A stretch of 40,713 bases of DNA from Segatella cerevisiae. GTDB lineage: Bacteria; Bacteroidota; Bacteroidia; Bacteroidales; Bacteroidaceae. Under the pieces are notes generated by a model that made no database searches, was not told the origin of the DNA, and was given only the letters and a program-made list of their open reading frames with translations. Of the stretch, positions 8,478 through 15,552 are shown in pieces. The stretch covers positions 1 through 40,713 of the forward strand of contig NZ_JAMXLY010000029.1 in assembly GCF_024054555.1 (NCBI RefSeq), in the 5' to 3' direction. The stretch's first letter is position 1. Each line of letters begins with the position of its first letter. Position numbers and translations under genes: made by a program.

Positions 8478-9035
8478 ATGAATTTATATCTTAGATACTT
8501 TGATAAGGAGACATTAGTTTCTAATGTTGACGATGCTATTGAATTCTTAAGGGGCATACCCGAAATTAATTTGGATGAAACGCTCGTTGAGGACATCCGC
8601 GACTATGTCGCAAGTGATGTGATGTATCCGAAGCGCTACAAGGTTCGTCCACGAGTTTATTTTATCATAATAAAAACCACTGCTGCTACAATGTTGGATT
8701 TCAAGGAAAAGAAGGCGGTACATCCCAATGTGGGTGGTGTCCTGCCTGCAGCTGAAAGGCATGATCTGGCTGCTACGGCTATGACAAGGCTGACAGTTGA
8801 GCGCCAAGGCTGGTATGAAGGTTCTTTGGATTTCAAGCGGGTGGTGATGATTCCCGCAACAGGGAAACATGAATATAGGGATACCCATTTCGTGGCTGAT
8901 GTCAAGGCAATGTCGGGCCAGGACTGTTATAATCGGATCGTGGACCATCTTCGGACACGGGTAGACAGCCGTAGCCAGTTTCCTTCTGCCAAGGGGAAGA
9001 ATTTCCAGTTTAAGTATTTAGGAATGTGGAAATAA
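8478..9035 (+). CDS. Conserved Bacteroidales protein upstream of ssb, function unknown
   Basis: This is a soluble protein of 185 residues with no signal peptide or membrane span. It opens with MNLYLRYFDKETLVSNVDDAIEFL, has a charged middle (MYPKRYKVRPRVYFIIIKTTAATMLDFKEKK), a segment VERQGWYEGSLDFKRVVMIPATGKHEYRDTHF, and ends SRSQFPSAKGKNFQFKYLGMW. I recall close relatives next to ssb across Bacteroidales but know of no assigned function. It begins 30 bases after a tRNA gene and stops 9 bases before ssb. The frame opens inside the tRNA, so the ATG at 8478 is the first sensible start. Linkage to ssb suggests a role around DNA metabolism, which is only an inference from position. Confidence 0.85.
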   Translation: MNLYLRYFDKETLVSNVDDAIEFLRGIPEINLDETLVEDIRDYVASDVMYPKRYKVRPRVYFIIIKTTAATMLDFKEKKAVHPNVGGVLPAAERHDLAATAMTRLTVERQGWYEGSLDFKRVVMIPATGKHEYRDTHFVADVKAMSGQDCYNRIVDHLRTRVDSRSQFPSAKGKNFQFKYLGMWK

Positions 9036-9044
9036 ATTGCGCCT

Positions 9045-9491
9045 ATGAACAAGGTCATGTTAATTGGGAATGTCGGTGCAGAGCCGGATGTGAGATACTA
9101 TGACCGGGATCAGGCTGTAGCTCAGGTCAGTCTTGCCACTACAGAACGTGGCTATACGCTTCAGAACGGCACACAGGTCCCTGATCATACGGACTGGCAT
9201 CATTTGCTTTTTTATCGCGGCTTGGCTAAGGTCGTAGAGAAATATGTTCACAAAGGTGACCGACTGTATGTAGAAGGCAGGATTCGCTATCGTTCCTATA
9301 ATGATAAAGAGGGCCGTCGCCATTATGTCACAGAGATTTTGGTGGAAAACATGGAAATGCTTTCTTCTAAGGACAGTTCCGCAGCATCTCAAGCAGGTGC
9401 TGCTATGCCGCCTAAGGATCAGGCTCCTGATTCACCTCAGTCCCCGTCTCCTGCACAGGGAGAGGGCGATAAAAATGCCTTACCTTTTTAG
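9045..9491 (+). CDS. ssb: Single-stranded DNA-binding protein
   Basis: It coats single-stranded DNA in replication, repair and recombination. Residues 1-107 form the OB fold, starting MNKVMLIGNVGAEPDVRYY and including WHHLLFYRGLAKVVEKYVHKGD and LYVEGRIRYRSYNDKEGR. A Pro/Ser/Gln-rich linker follows, and the tip DKNALPF keeps the acidic-hydrophobic C-terminal peptide ending in PF that recruits partner proteins. The length of 148 residues is normal. It is the second gene of the operon and is followed 16 bases later by gldE, the order known from other Bacteroidetes. Confidence 0.96.
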   Translation: MNKVMLIGNVGAEPDVRYYDRDQAVAQVSLATTERGYTLQNGTQVPDHTDWHHLLFYRGLAKVVEKYVHKGDRLYVEGRIRYRSYNDKEGRRHYVTEILVENMEMLSSKDSSAASQAGAAMPPKDQAPDSPQSPSPAQGEGDKNALPF

Positions 9492-9507
9492 TTAAACACT
9501 TACGGAT

Positions 9508-10848
9508 TTGTTTATAGCACTTACATCTCAAATCAGTAGTTGGGTGAGTTTTCAACCTGTTACGTTGAGCATGCTGGCAGCGGCAGTCTTAACCGTTGTT
9601 CTCCTATGGTTGTCTGGATTTACCAGTGCTTCGGAGATTGCTTTTTTCAGTCTTTCCCCCGATGATCTGGATAATCTGGATCCGGAGAAAAACGCTAAAG
9701 ACAAATTGATCCAGAGTTTTCGTAATGATTCAGAAAGGACTCTTGCTGCAATCCTCATTACGAATGAATTCGTCAACGTCATGATCATTATGCTCAGTAA
9801 TTATATACTGAGTTCATGGTTGCATTTCCAAGTTGCATGGTTGCAGTTTGTCTGCATCACCGTCCTGTTGACATTCCTGATCCTGCTCTTTGGTGAGATC
9901 ATGCCGAAACTGTATAGTCGTCAGGATCCGCTTCGTTTTTGCCGTAAGGCAGTAGGGGGAATTCTTTTCATGCGCCGTTTGTTTTGGCCTTTGGAGAGTT
10001 TGCTGATCAAAGGTGGTTCCCTTGCGGAGCGGGCAGTGCCTAAGGAAAATCGCCAGTTGAGTGTCGATGATCTTCAGCAGGCTTTGGAACTGACGGATAT
10101 GGATGACATCAAGAATGAGCAGAGCATGCTTCAAGGGATTATCCGTTTTGGGGATGAGACTGCGAAAGAGGTCATGACGACACGTCAGGATATCGTGTTC
10201 TTGGACATGAGAAGCCCTTACCCCGATGTCTTGAAATTTATCGTAAAGAACAATTACAGCCGTATTCCTGTTTATCAGAAGAATACAGATAATGTGCGGG
10301 GCATCCTTTACATCAAGGACCTTCTGCCGTATCTGGATAAACCTTCGAATTTCAGATGGCAGAGTTTGATCCGTCCCCCTTATTTTGTACCGGAGACGAA
10401 ACCTATTGATGACCTGCTCCGTGAGTTTCAGGATAACAGAGTGCACATGGCGATTGTGGTCGATGAATTCGGCGGTACGAGTGGCCTTGTGACCTTGGAT
10501 GATATTCTGGAAGAGATCGTCGGTGAGATCAATGACGAGTATGATGAAGATGAGAAATTTTATAAGAAGATAGGTGACCATATCTATATTTTTGAAGGAA
10601 AGACTTTGTTGAGCGATGTCTGCAAGATCCTGAACCTTCCCGATGATGAATTTGATGACGCTGCAGGAGATGCCGATTCACTTGCCGGTCTGCTTTTGGA
10701 ACTCAAGGGGGATTTTCCGGTTCTGCATGAGCAAATCACGTATAAGAATTACAGTTTTGAGGTGATGGCTATCGAGGGCCGTCGGATCAGCAAGGTCAAG
10801 GTAAAAGTTTTTCCGCCTGCTGTCAAAGAGGATAAAACAGAGGACTGA
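9508..10848 (+). CDS. gldE: GldE-like CBS-domain transmembrane protein
   Basis: This inner-membrane protein belongs to the CNNM/CorC (HlyC) superfamily. An N-terminal DUF21 region of about 190 residues has several membrane spans (SMLAAAVLTVVLLWLSGF, VMIIMLSNYILSSW, FVCITVLLTFLILLFGE) and the ASEIAFFSLSP motif. Two CBS repeats follow at about 225-345 (VMTTRQDIVFLDMRS; DNRVHMAIVVDEFGGTSGLVTLDDILEEIVGEI), then a C-terminal CorC_HlyC domain. Position directly after ssb is diagnostic of GldE. In gliding species GldE supports GldD; this lineage does not glide and no gldD is present, so its role here is probably general envelope or lipoprotein physiology. The start is a TTG at 9508; an ATG at 9571 would cut into the first membrane span. 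Confidence 0.9.
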   Translation: MFIALTSQISSWVSFQPVTLSMLAAAVLTVVLLWLSGFTSASEIAFFSLSPDDLDNLDPEKNAKDKLIQSFRNDSERTLAAILITNEFVNVMIIMLSNYILSSWLHFQVAWLQFVCITVLLTFLILLFGEIMPKLYSRQDPLRFCRKAVGGILFMRRLFWPLESLLIKGGSLAERAVPKENRQLSVDDLQQALELTDMDDIKNEQSMLQGIIRFGDETAKEVMTTRQDIVFLDMRSPYPDVLKFIVKNNYSRIPVYQKNTDNVRGILYIKDLLPYLDKPSNFRWQSLIRPPYFVPETKPIDDLLREFQDNRVHMAIVVDEFGGTSGLVTLDDILEEIVGEINDEYDEDEKFYKKIGDHIYIFEGKTLLSDVCKILNLPDDEFDDAAGDADSLAGLLLELKGDFPVLHEQITYKNYSFEVMAIEGRRISKVKVKVFPPAVKEDKTED

Positions 10849-10854
10849 TCAGGT

Positions 10855-11472
10855 ATGGCACTTTTGGCAACTCGCTCTTTGGGGCCTGATATTTTCTTGG
10901 GACTTTGGGCTATTCAGGAGACAGAGGAAGAATTCTTCCGTATGGAACCTGAACTCTCTGCTTTACGTCAATTTTGTTTTGAGCATTATCACAGTCAGGC
11001 ACGACGATTAGAGTTCCTGGCAGTACGTGCATTGGTTCACCGTCTTGTTCCGGAAGAGCCTCTGACTATCGGACATGAGGAGAGCGGAAAACCTACGTTA
11101 TCGGGTTGGTCTATCAGTATCAGTCACACCGTGGGATATGCTGCAGTCCTTCTTTCCAAAAAAGACCCCGTAGGAATTGATATTGAATATTACAGTAACC
11201 GCGTTGAGAAAGTTGCATCCCGGTTTCTTAGGGCAGATGAGCAGGCGCCGGACCTAAGTAGTCTCCTCATTCATTGGAGTGCCAAGGAGACGGTCTATAA
11301 ATATGATTCGGAAGAGCATCTCAGGTATGATGAGATGCGGGTACATCCATTCTCGCTTCAGGATACCTTTTGCCTGGTAGACGATTTGAAAGTTCACCGG
11401 CAACTCAAAGTTTTCTTCGAGGTCCATCGGGATTTTGTCCTGACTTTTACTTATGGTCGTCAGAGCGATTGA
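10855..11472 (+). CDS. 4'-phosphopantetheinyl transferase superfamily protein
   Basis: It transfers phosphopantetheine from CoA to a carrier-protein serine. The two family signatures are visible: VGIDIE at 106-111 (Mg-binding Asp and Glu) and WSAKE at 141-145, followed by TVYKY. SISISHTVGYAAVLL precedes them, as in Sfp-type enzymes. The length of 205 residues is like half-size Sfp/AcpT-type members. It starts 6 bases after the gldE stop, the last gene of the ssb operon. No polyketide or peptide synthetase is nearby, so its carrier protein cannot be read from context. Confidence 0.9.
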   Translation: MALLATRSLGPDIFLGLWAIQETEEEFFRMEPELSALRQFCFEHYHSQARRLEFLAVRALVHRLVPEEPLTIGHEESGKPTLSGWSISISHTVGYAAVLLSKKDPVGIDIEYYSNRVEKVASRFLRADEQAPDLSSLLIHWSAKETVYKYDSEEHLRYDEMRVHPFSLQDTFCLVDDLKVHRQLKVFFEVHRDFVLTFTYGRQSD

Positions 11473-11647
11473 TGATATCTTTTGAAAACAGGCAAGGATA
11501 AGTCCTGATTACAAGGCATTCCTATATGCCATTCCTTATCATTTTCCCCATCGTATTTTTACAAGAGTTTGATGAATTCAATAAAGGACGATTGGAGTAT
11601 CAATTGTCCCTAGAACATTAATGTGTGTTTTATTTGGCAATAGAGGC

Positions 11648-11677
11648 TTGCAATTAGATGTATTTTTACTATCTTTG
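11648..11677 (+). promoter_or_regulatory. Distal promoter of secreted protein 11838
   Basis: TTG at 11648-11650 and TATCTTTG at 11670-11677 have 19 bases between them. The gene's ATG is 160 bases downstream, which would leave a long leader. Confidence 0.6.
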
Positions 11678-11744
11678 CATAGAGAAACAGTTGAGATGTC
11701 AGTGGGATGTGAACAGATTGACTGGTGACCAACTCGAATTTTAA

Positions 11745-11752
11745 TATCTTTG
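11745..11752 (+). promoter_or_regulatory. Proximal promoter -7 element of secreted protein 11838
   Basis: TATCTTTG followed by CATGAGG repeats the context of the distal element (ATCTTTGCAT). The nearest TTG is 24 bases upstream (11718-11720), longer than the preferred spacing, so this may be a weaker or regulated start. Confidence 0.45.
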
Positions 11753-11837
11753 CATGAGGGGGAGTCGTGACATCATCCTCCATTCATTTGCCTTTCAGAA
11801 AGGCTCTGGTACTATAAATAAATTTAAATTTTTGATT

Positions 11838-12401
11838 ATGAGAAAATTCTTTTTTACTTTGATGCTGAGTTTGGTGTTTGCTTTGGGAGTCCAAGCTCAG
11901 GCAACGATACCTGAACCGACCTTAGCGGAACAAACTCTGATTCTGACCTCTGACACAGGTGGAGCACTTTTGGACACGGAGAACGGCACGTTGAAAGTTA
12001 AGTCAGGTACAAGTCCTTCTCTCATTATTGCAGGTAAAGTTAAGGCAACGTTGACATTACAAGGCGTAGCTTCAATCAGTAAGGATAGAGGCGGCAAAAC
12101 GACCCGGCTCATCGTCAAGGCTAAAGGTAATGCGGCAGATCCAAATTCCTTTATGGATATTCTCAAATTTCAGGTAAAAGGCAAGGAACGTCGCTATCAA
12201 TTTTCCGGGACGGACACTCCTTCGTCATCCGAAACAGGGAATCTGTCAAGAGTCCAATACAATGCGAAAAGATACGGTCAAAGTTCTTTTCTCATCACTA
12301 TGGATAATCTGACGCCGGGTGAATATGGAGTTGTTTTTAGAGATTCTATCACCGGCAATACCCAAGACAGTTTGAAGGTTACGACATTTACAGTAAAATA
12401 A
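11838..12401 (+). CDS. Secreted hypothetical protein (187 aa)
   Basis: It has a strong signal peptide (MRKFFFTLMLSLVFALGVQAQ) with likely cleavage after Ala20. The mature part is Thr/Ser- and Lys-rich with repeated short strands: SGTSPSLIIAGKVKATLTLQG, TTRLIVKAKGNA, QSSFLITMDNLTPGEYGVVF. The LTPGEYGVVFRD segment resembles a beta-sandwich edge seen in many Bacteroidetes periplasmic proteins, but I cannot name the family. The frame is open 28 codons further upstream; the ATG at 11838 was chosen because it gives the signal peptide. It stands alone between two tandem promoter-like elements and a bidirectional terminator. Confidence 0.8.
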   Translation: MRKFFFTLMLSLVFALGVQAQATIPEPTLAEQTLILTSDTGGALLDTENGTLKVKSGTSPSLIIAGKVKATLTLQGVASISKDRGGKTTRLIVKAKGNAADPNSFMDILKFQVKGKERRYQFSGTDTPSSSETGNLSRVQYNAKRYGQSSFLITMDNLTPGEYGVVFRDSITGNTQDSLKVTTFTVK

Positions 12402-12604
12402 TCTGCCCTTGACTTTGACCGTAATCACTGAGGACAAATCTCTTAGAAAAGAGTAATCGGTGAAGTGGGGTGGATCATCTTTGACGACAGACTTGTCTAT
12501 CGGCAAGTTGTTACCGGAAAGGCAATTTTATCCCGATTGAAAGATTGCGTCAAGGATAATCAATTCTTGACAAGCTAGTGGAAATTAAGCTACTGTTGAA
12601 TATA

Positions 12605-12640
12605 AAAGAAGGAGTCATGATCATGACTCCTTTCTGTATT
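12605..12640. terminator. Bidirectional terminator (perfect 20-base palindrome)
   Basis: GGAGTCATGA at 12611-12620 and TCATGACTCC at 12621-12630 are exact reverse complements. T-rich sequence follows in both directions (TTTCTGTATTT on plus, TTCTTTTATA on minus). It separates the plus-strand secreted protein gene from the convergent hisB operon and probably ends both transcripts. Confidence 0.75.
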
Positions 12641-13716
12641 TAAAGGACACCCTTCGAACTCGGCAGTTGGTAGTGATAGATATCCCTCCTGACCGCCATT
12701 TTCAGTGATCTTGCCAGAGCCTTGAAGATACCTTCGATCTTATGGTGCTCATTAGTACCTTCCGCCTTGATATTGAGATTCATCTTGGCGGTATCACTTA
12801 AACTCTTGAAGAAATGCATGAACATCTCAGTAGGCATTTCTCCTATCTTTTCTCTTTTGAATTCAGCATCCCATACCAGCCAAGGTCTTCCGCCGAAATC
12901 CAAGGCGACCTGACAGAGGCAGTCATCCATAGGCAGGCAGTAGCCATACCGTTCGATGCCGCGTTTGTCTCCAAGGGCTTTCAGTATGCACTCTCCTAAA
13001 GTCAGGGCCGTATCTTCTATTGTATGGTGCTCGTCGACATACAGATCACCGTGAGTGTGAATGGTCAGGTCCATCATCCCGTGTCGGCCGATCTGCTCCA
13101 ACATATGATCAAAGAAGCCGATGCCTGTAGAGATGTCGCATTTCCCCGTTCCATCCAAATTCAGTCTCACATCGACATCCGTCTCTTTCGTCGTCCGTCT
13201 CACTTCTGCGATGCGTTCTCCCGCAAAGAGGATCTCTGCGATCTTATCCCACGTCATGCCGTCTTTCCCCAAGATCAGACATTTGCAACCGATATTTTTG
13301 GCCAGTTGCTCGTCGCTTTCACGGTCACCGATCACATAACTGCCGGGGATATCATAGGCCGGGTCATTCAAGTATTTGAGGAGCATGCCGGTACCTGGTT
13401 TCCTCATGGGAGAATGGTCTTCAGGGAAGTGACTGTCGATGAGTTGATCATCAAAAGTAATCCCTTCTCCTTCAAAGGTCTGAAGGATAAAGTGGTGGAT
13501 AGGCTCAAACTTTTCCTTAGGAAAGGCTGGAGTTCCCAATCCATCCTGATTGCTGACCATTACAAACCTGAAATCCAAATGACTTCGGATGAATCCGAGG
13601 TTCTTGAAAACACCTTTGGTAAATTTTAGTTTCTCAAACGAATCGACTTGTTCGTCTTCGGGTTCTTCGACGAGTGTTCCGTCTCTGTCAATAAAGAGTA
13701 TCTTGTTTTTTTTCAT
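12640..13716 (-). CDS. hisB: Bifunctional histidinol-phosphatase / imidazoleglycerol-phosphate dehydratase
   Basis: It catalyses two histidine-synthesis steps. Residues 1-165 are a HAD phosphatase: [12 protein letters not shown] (nucleophile Asp10, acid Asp12), [10 protein letters not shown] (motif II) and [15 protein letters not shown] (motif IV). Residues 170-358 are the dehydratase, with metal-binding [27 protein letters not shown] and [17 protein letters not shown]. The fusion and the 358-residue length match the enterobacterial type. In the phosphatase half, three of the four residues aligning with the E. coli zinc ligands are replaced ([14 protein letters not shown] instead of CPHLPADECDCRKP). 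It is the last gene of a three-gene operon, away from other his genes, and its start overlaps the preceding gene by 29 bases. Confidence 0.94.
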   Translation of the reverse strand: MKKNKILFIDRDGTLVEEPEDEQVDSFEKLKFTKGVFKNLGFIRSHLDFRFVMVSNQDGLGTPAFPKEKFEPIHHFILQTFEGEGITFDDQLIDSHFPEDHSPMRKPGTGMLLKYLNDPAYDIPGSYVIGDRESDEQLAKNIGCKCLILGKDGMTWDKIAEILFAGERIAEVRRTTKETDVDVRLNLDGTGKCDISTGIGFFDHMLEQIGRHGMMDLTIHTHGDLYVDEHHTIEDTALTLGECILKALGDKRGIERYGYCLPMDDCLCQVALDFGGRPWLVWDAEFKREKIGEMPTEMFMHFFKSLSDTAKMNLNIKAEGTNEHHKIEGIFKALARSLKMAVRRDIYHYQLPSSKGVL

Positions 13717-14599
13717 TTTGTTTCGGCATCAGTTCTTTCTTGTTTTCCTCTTGTGTATCTATAGAGCCATAGACATATATATAAGTCACAATGGCATATA
13801 TCATCAAACCTGAAAAGAGGAGTGTCGTCAAGGCGAAGACGATGAATGACAGAACCGGGAAATATCCCGGGAGATTAGAAGGATCCCCCATGAACAGTCC
13901 CATCTGCGAGGAAATCTGGGCAAGGATGAGGACAATGGCCGGCAGTGCGACAATGAATGTCAGTATGCCGATGAGAATGAGGAGCAATAAAGAAGTTATG
14001 AACAACATTCCCCATCGATGTAATCCTGTGGAAAAATGTTTGAAGAACTGCTTCCATTTTGCCTCAGGATCCATCATGTATTTCGGGGCGATATACAGCA
14101 GAGGGATGAGTACGAGGCAAAAGAGGGCCAAACAGATCAGAGCATAAATGCCGAAAATAGACATGTTGGCGATATGGGAGAGCGTGCGTCCTCCGATCAC
14201 AAGAGTCAGGAGTTTCTTGAGTCCTACGGCGACAAGGCAAAGGACAACGTCTGCACAGACCGTGATCAGAAAATACTGGACATATCTCCATAGGTTCTTC
14301 TTTCTGCCGTATCCGTTGACGGCATTGAAGACATTACTGAAATAGAATATCTCGGCAATGAGCGTACCGGCATAGATAATGGTCTGGAAAATCCATGATG
14401 CCCAAGGATGCGTGATCCCCCAGTTGTGCAGGCTCAGGTTAGGCAGTCTGAAAAAGATGCAGAATGCCCCTAGAACTGAAAGTACGACTGCCGGTATCCA
14501 AGTCTTCTGGATCAACGGCTTGATGTTTTCTGTCACGAAATTGCGAGCGTCACGCAGGCATGCCGTAAAACTGCGGTTCTTATTGATGTCTATTTCCAT
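13688..14599 (-). CDS. Six-span membrane protein, function unknown
   Basis: This integral membrane protein of 303 residues has no signal peptide. Six hydrophobic segments are visible at about residues 33-53, 66-90, 106-136, 144-170, 198-229 and 246-277, with a charged loop between spans four and five ([22 protein letters not shown]). The C-terminal tail is strongly charged ([15 protein letters not shown]) and should be cytoplasmic if the N-terminus is. I do not recognise a catalytic motif; relatives in Bacteroides are simply called membrane proteins. It overlaps the methyltransferase gene upstream by 20 bases and hisB downstream by 29 bases, so it is translationally coupled in a tight operon. 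Confidence 0.85.
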   Translation of the reverse strand: MEIDINKNRSFTACLRDARNFVTENIKPLIQKTWIPAVVLSVLGAFCIFFRLPNLSLHNWGITHPWASWIFQTIIYAGTLIAEIFYFSNVFNAVNGYGRKKNLWRYVQYFLITVCADVVLCLVAVGLKKLLTLVIGGRTLSHIANMSIFGIYALICLALFCLVLIPLLYIAPKYMMDPEAKWKQFFKHFSTGLHRWGMLFITSLLLLILIGILTFIVALPAIVLILAQISSQMGLFMGDPSNLPGYFPVLSFIVFALTTLLFSGLMIYAIVTYIYVYGSIDTQEENKKELMPKQNEKKQDTLY

Positions 14600-15341
14600 T
14601 TCTTCTGAATTCTGAACAAGTTATTGCTGTCGCTATTGCCACGTTGAGACTGTCTGCCGTGGGTCTTCCCTCGGGATAGTTGGGAATCAGCAGACGGTGA
14701 TTGATCAGTCGGGACACTGACTCGGAGATCCCGTTGCCTTCATTGCCCATGACCAACAGACCATTAGAGGTCAACGGTTCCGTATAGATGTCTTTTCCAT
14801 CCAAGAAAGTACCGTATATGGGTGTATCTGTAGAAAGACCTGCTATGTATGCCAGTAAATCGGTATAGAGGAGGTTCACCCTCGCTATGCTTCCCATCGT
14901 CGCCTGGACCACCTTGGGGTTGTAAACGTCAACAGTATCGAGAGAACATACGATGGACTCGATGCCGAACCAGTCGGATATACGTATGATGGTCCCCAAG
15001 TTGCCCGGGTCCTGAACGCCGTCGAGCGCCAACGTCAATTCCTTGTCAGGGTGAGGAGTTTGGGGAACTTCCCGTTGGTCGAACACAGCGAGTACATTCT
15101 GAGGATGCTGAAGGAAACTGACTTTTTTCAATTCTTCCTCACTCACTTCTACATAGGTCGTGAAGAGAGCTTTTTCCTGTCGGCTCATCCATTCCTTTGT
15201 GGCAATGATGGTCTTGGCAGGTTGTATGGCGAGCAGGTCTCCCACGACTTTCGGGCCTTCAGCCACAAAGACTTTCTCTTGATTCCGGATCTTTTTATGA
15301 TCTAGAGAACGGATGTACTTTATAGTTGCTTTGCTGATCAT
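14580..15341 (-). CDS. SpoU/TrmH-family RNA 2'-O-methyltransferase
   Basis: It methylates a ribose 2'-OH in rRNA or tRNA with S-adenosylmethionine. The three SPOUT motifs are clear: LDGVQDPGNLGTIIRISDWFG (motif 1, with the catalytic Arg after GT), LLVMGNEGNGIS (motif 2) and ADSLNVAIATAI (motif 3, the knotted SAM site). The N-terminal 90 residues, starting MISKATIKYIRSLDHKKIR, form the small RNA-binding substrate domain. At 253 residues it matches RlmB/TsnR-like members; the exact RNA target cannot be told from sequence. It is the first gene of the operon with the membrane protein and hisB, divergent from the TamL-like gene. Confidence 0.92.
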   Translation of the reverse strand: MISKATIKYIRSLDHKKIRNQEKVFVAEGPKVVGDLLAIQPAKTIIATKEWMSRQEKALFTTYVEVSEEELKKVSFLQHPQNVLAVFDQREVPQTPHPDKELTLALDGVQDPGNLGTIIRISDWFGIESIVCSLDTVDVYNPKVVQATMGSIARVNLLYTDLLAYIAGLSTDTPIYGTFLDGKDIYTEPLTSNGLLVMGNEGNGISESVSRLINHRLLIPNYPEGRPTADSLNVAIATAITCSEFRRNGNRHQ

Positions 15342-15424
15342 TATTCCCCGACTTGTAGGTTCCTGACACTTTCCATGAAAGAAGTTCAGCCCTCGTTAAA
15401 ATGCCGATACCCTTTCATTATTTG

Positions 15425-15432
15425 CAAAATTA
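15425..15432 (-). promoter_or_regulatory. Promoter -7 element of methyltransferase operon
   Basis: On the minus strand TAATTTTG (15432-15425) matches TAnnTTTG. It would give a leader of roughly 75 bases before the ATG at 15341. The -33 region lacks a clear TTG. Confidence 0.5.
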
Positions 15433-15527
15433 CGCAATTTAATTGAAACCGAGAAACCGTGGTGTTAGAATTATTCTTAATGCGAAAAAAACTCTGTTAA
15501 CGGGGCAGGCTTGAGGCAAAAATTCAT

Positions 15528-15535
15528 TACCTTTG
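15528..15535 (+). promoter_or_regulatory. Promoter -7 element of TamL-like gene
   Basis: TACCTTTG matches the -7 consensus. Transcription would start about 15542, which excludes the TTG start at 15511 and supports a start at GTG 15553. No TTG at the preferred distance upstream. Confidence 0.55.
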
Positions 15536-15552
15536 CAAAAAATCAAGTACAA

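Noticed and set aside
9508..11472. Reading gldE as evidence of gliding motility
   Set aside because: No gldD or other gliding genes are present, and gldE next to ssb is found in non-gliding Bacteroidales.
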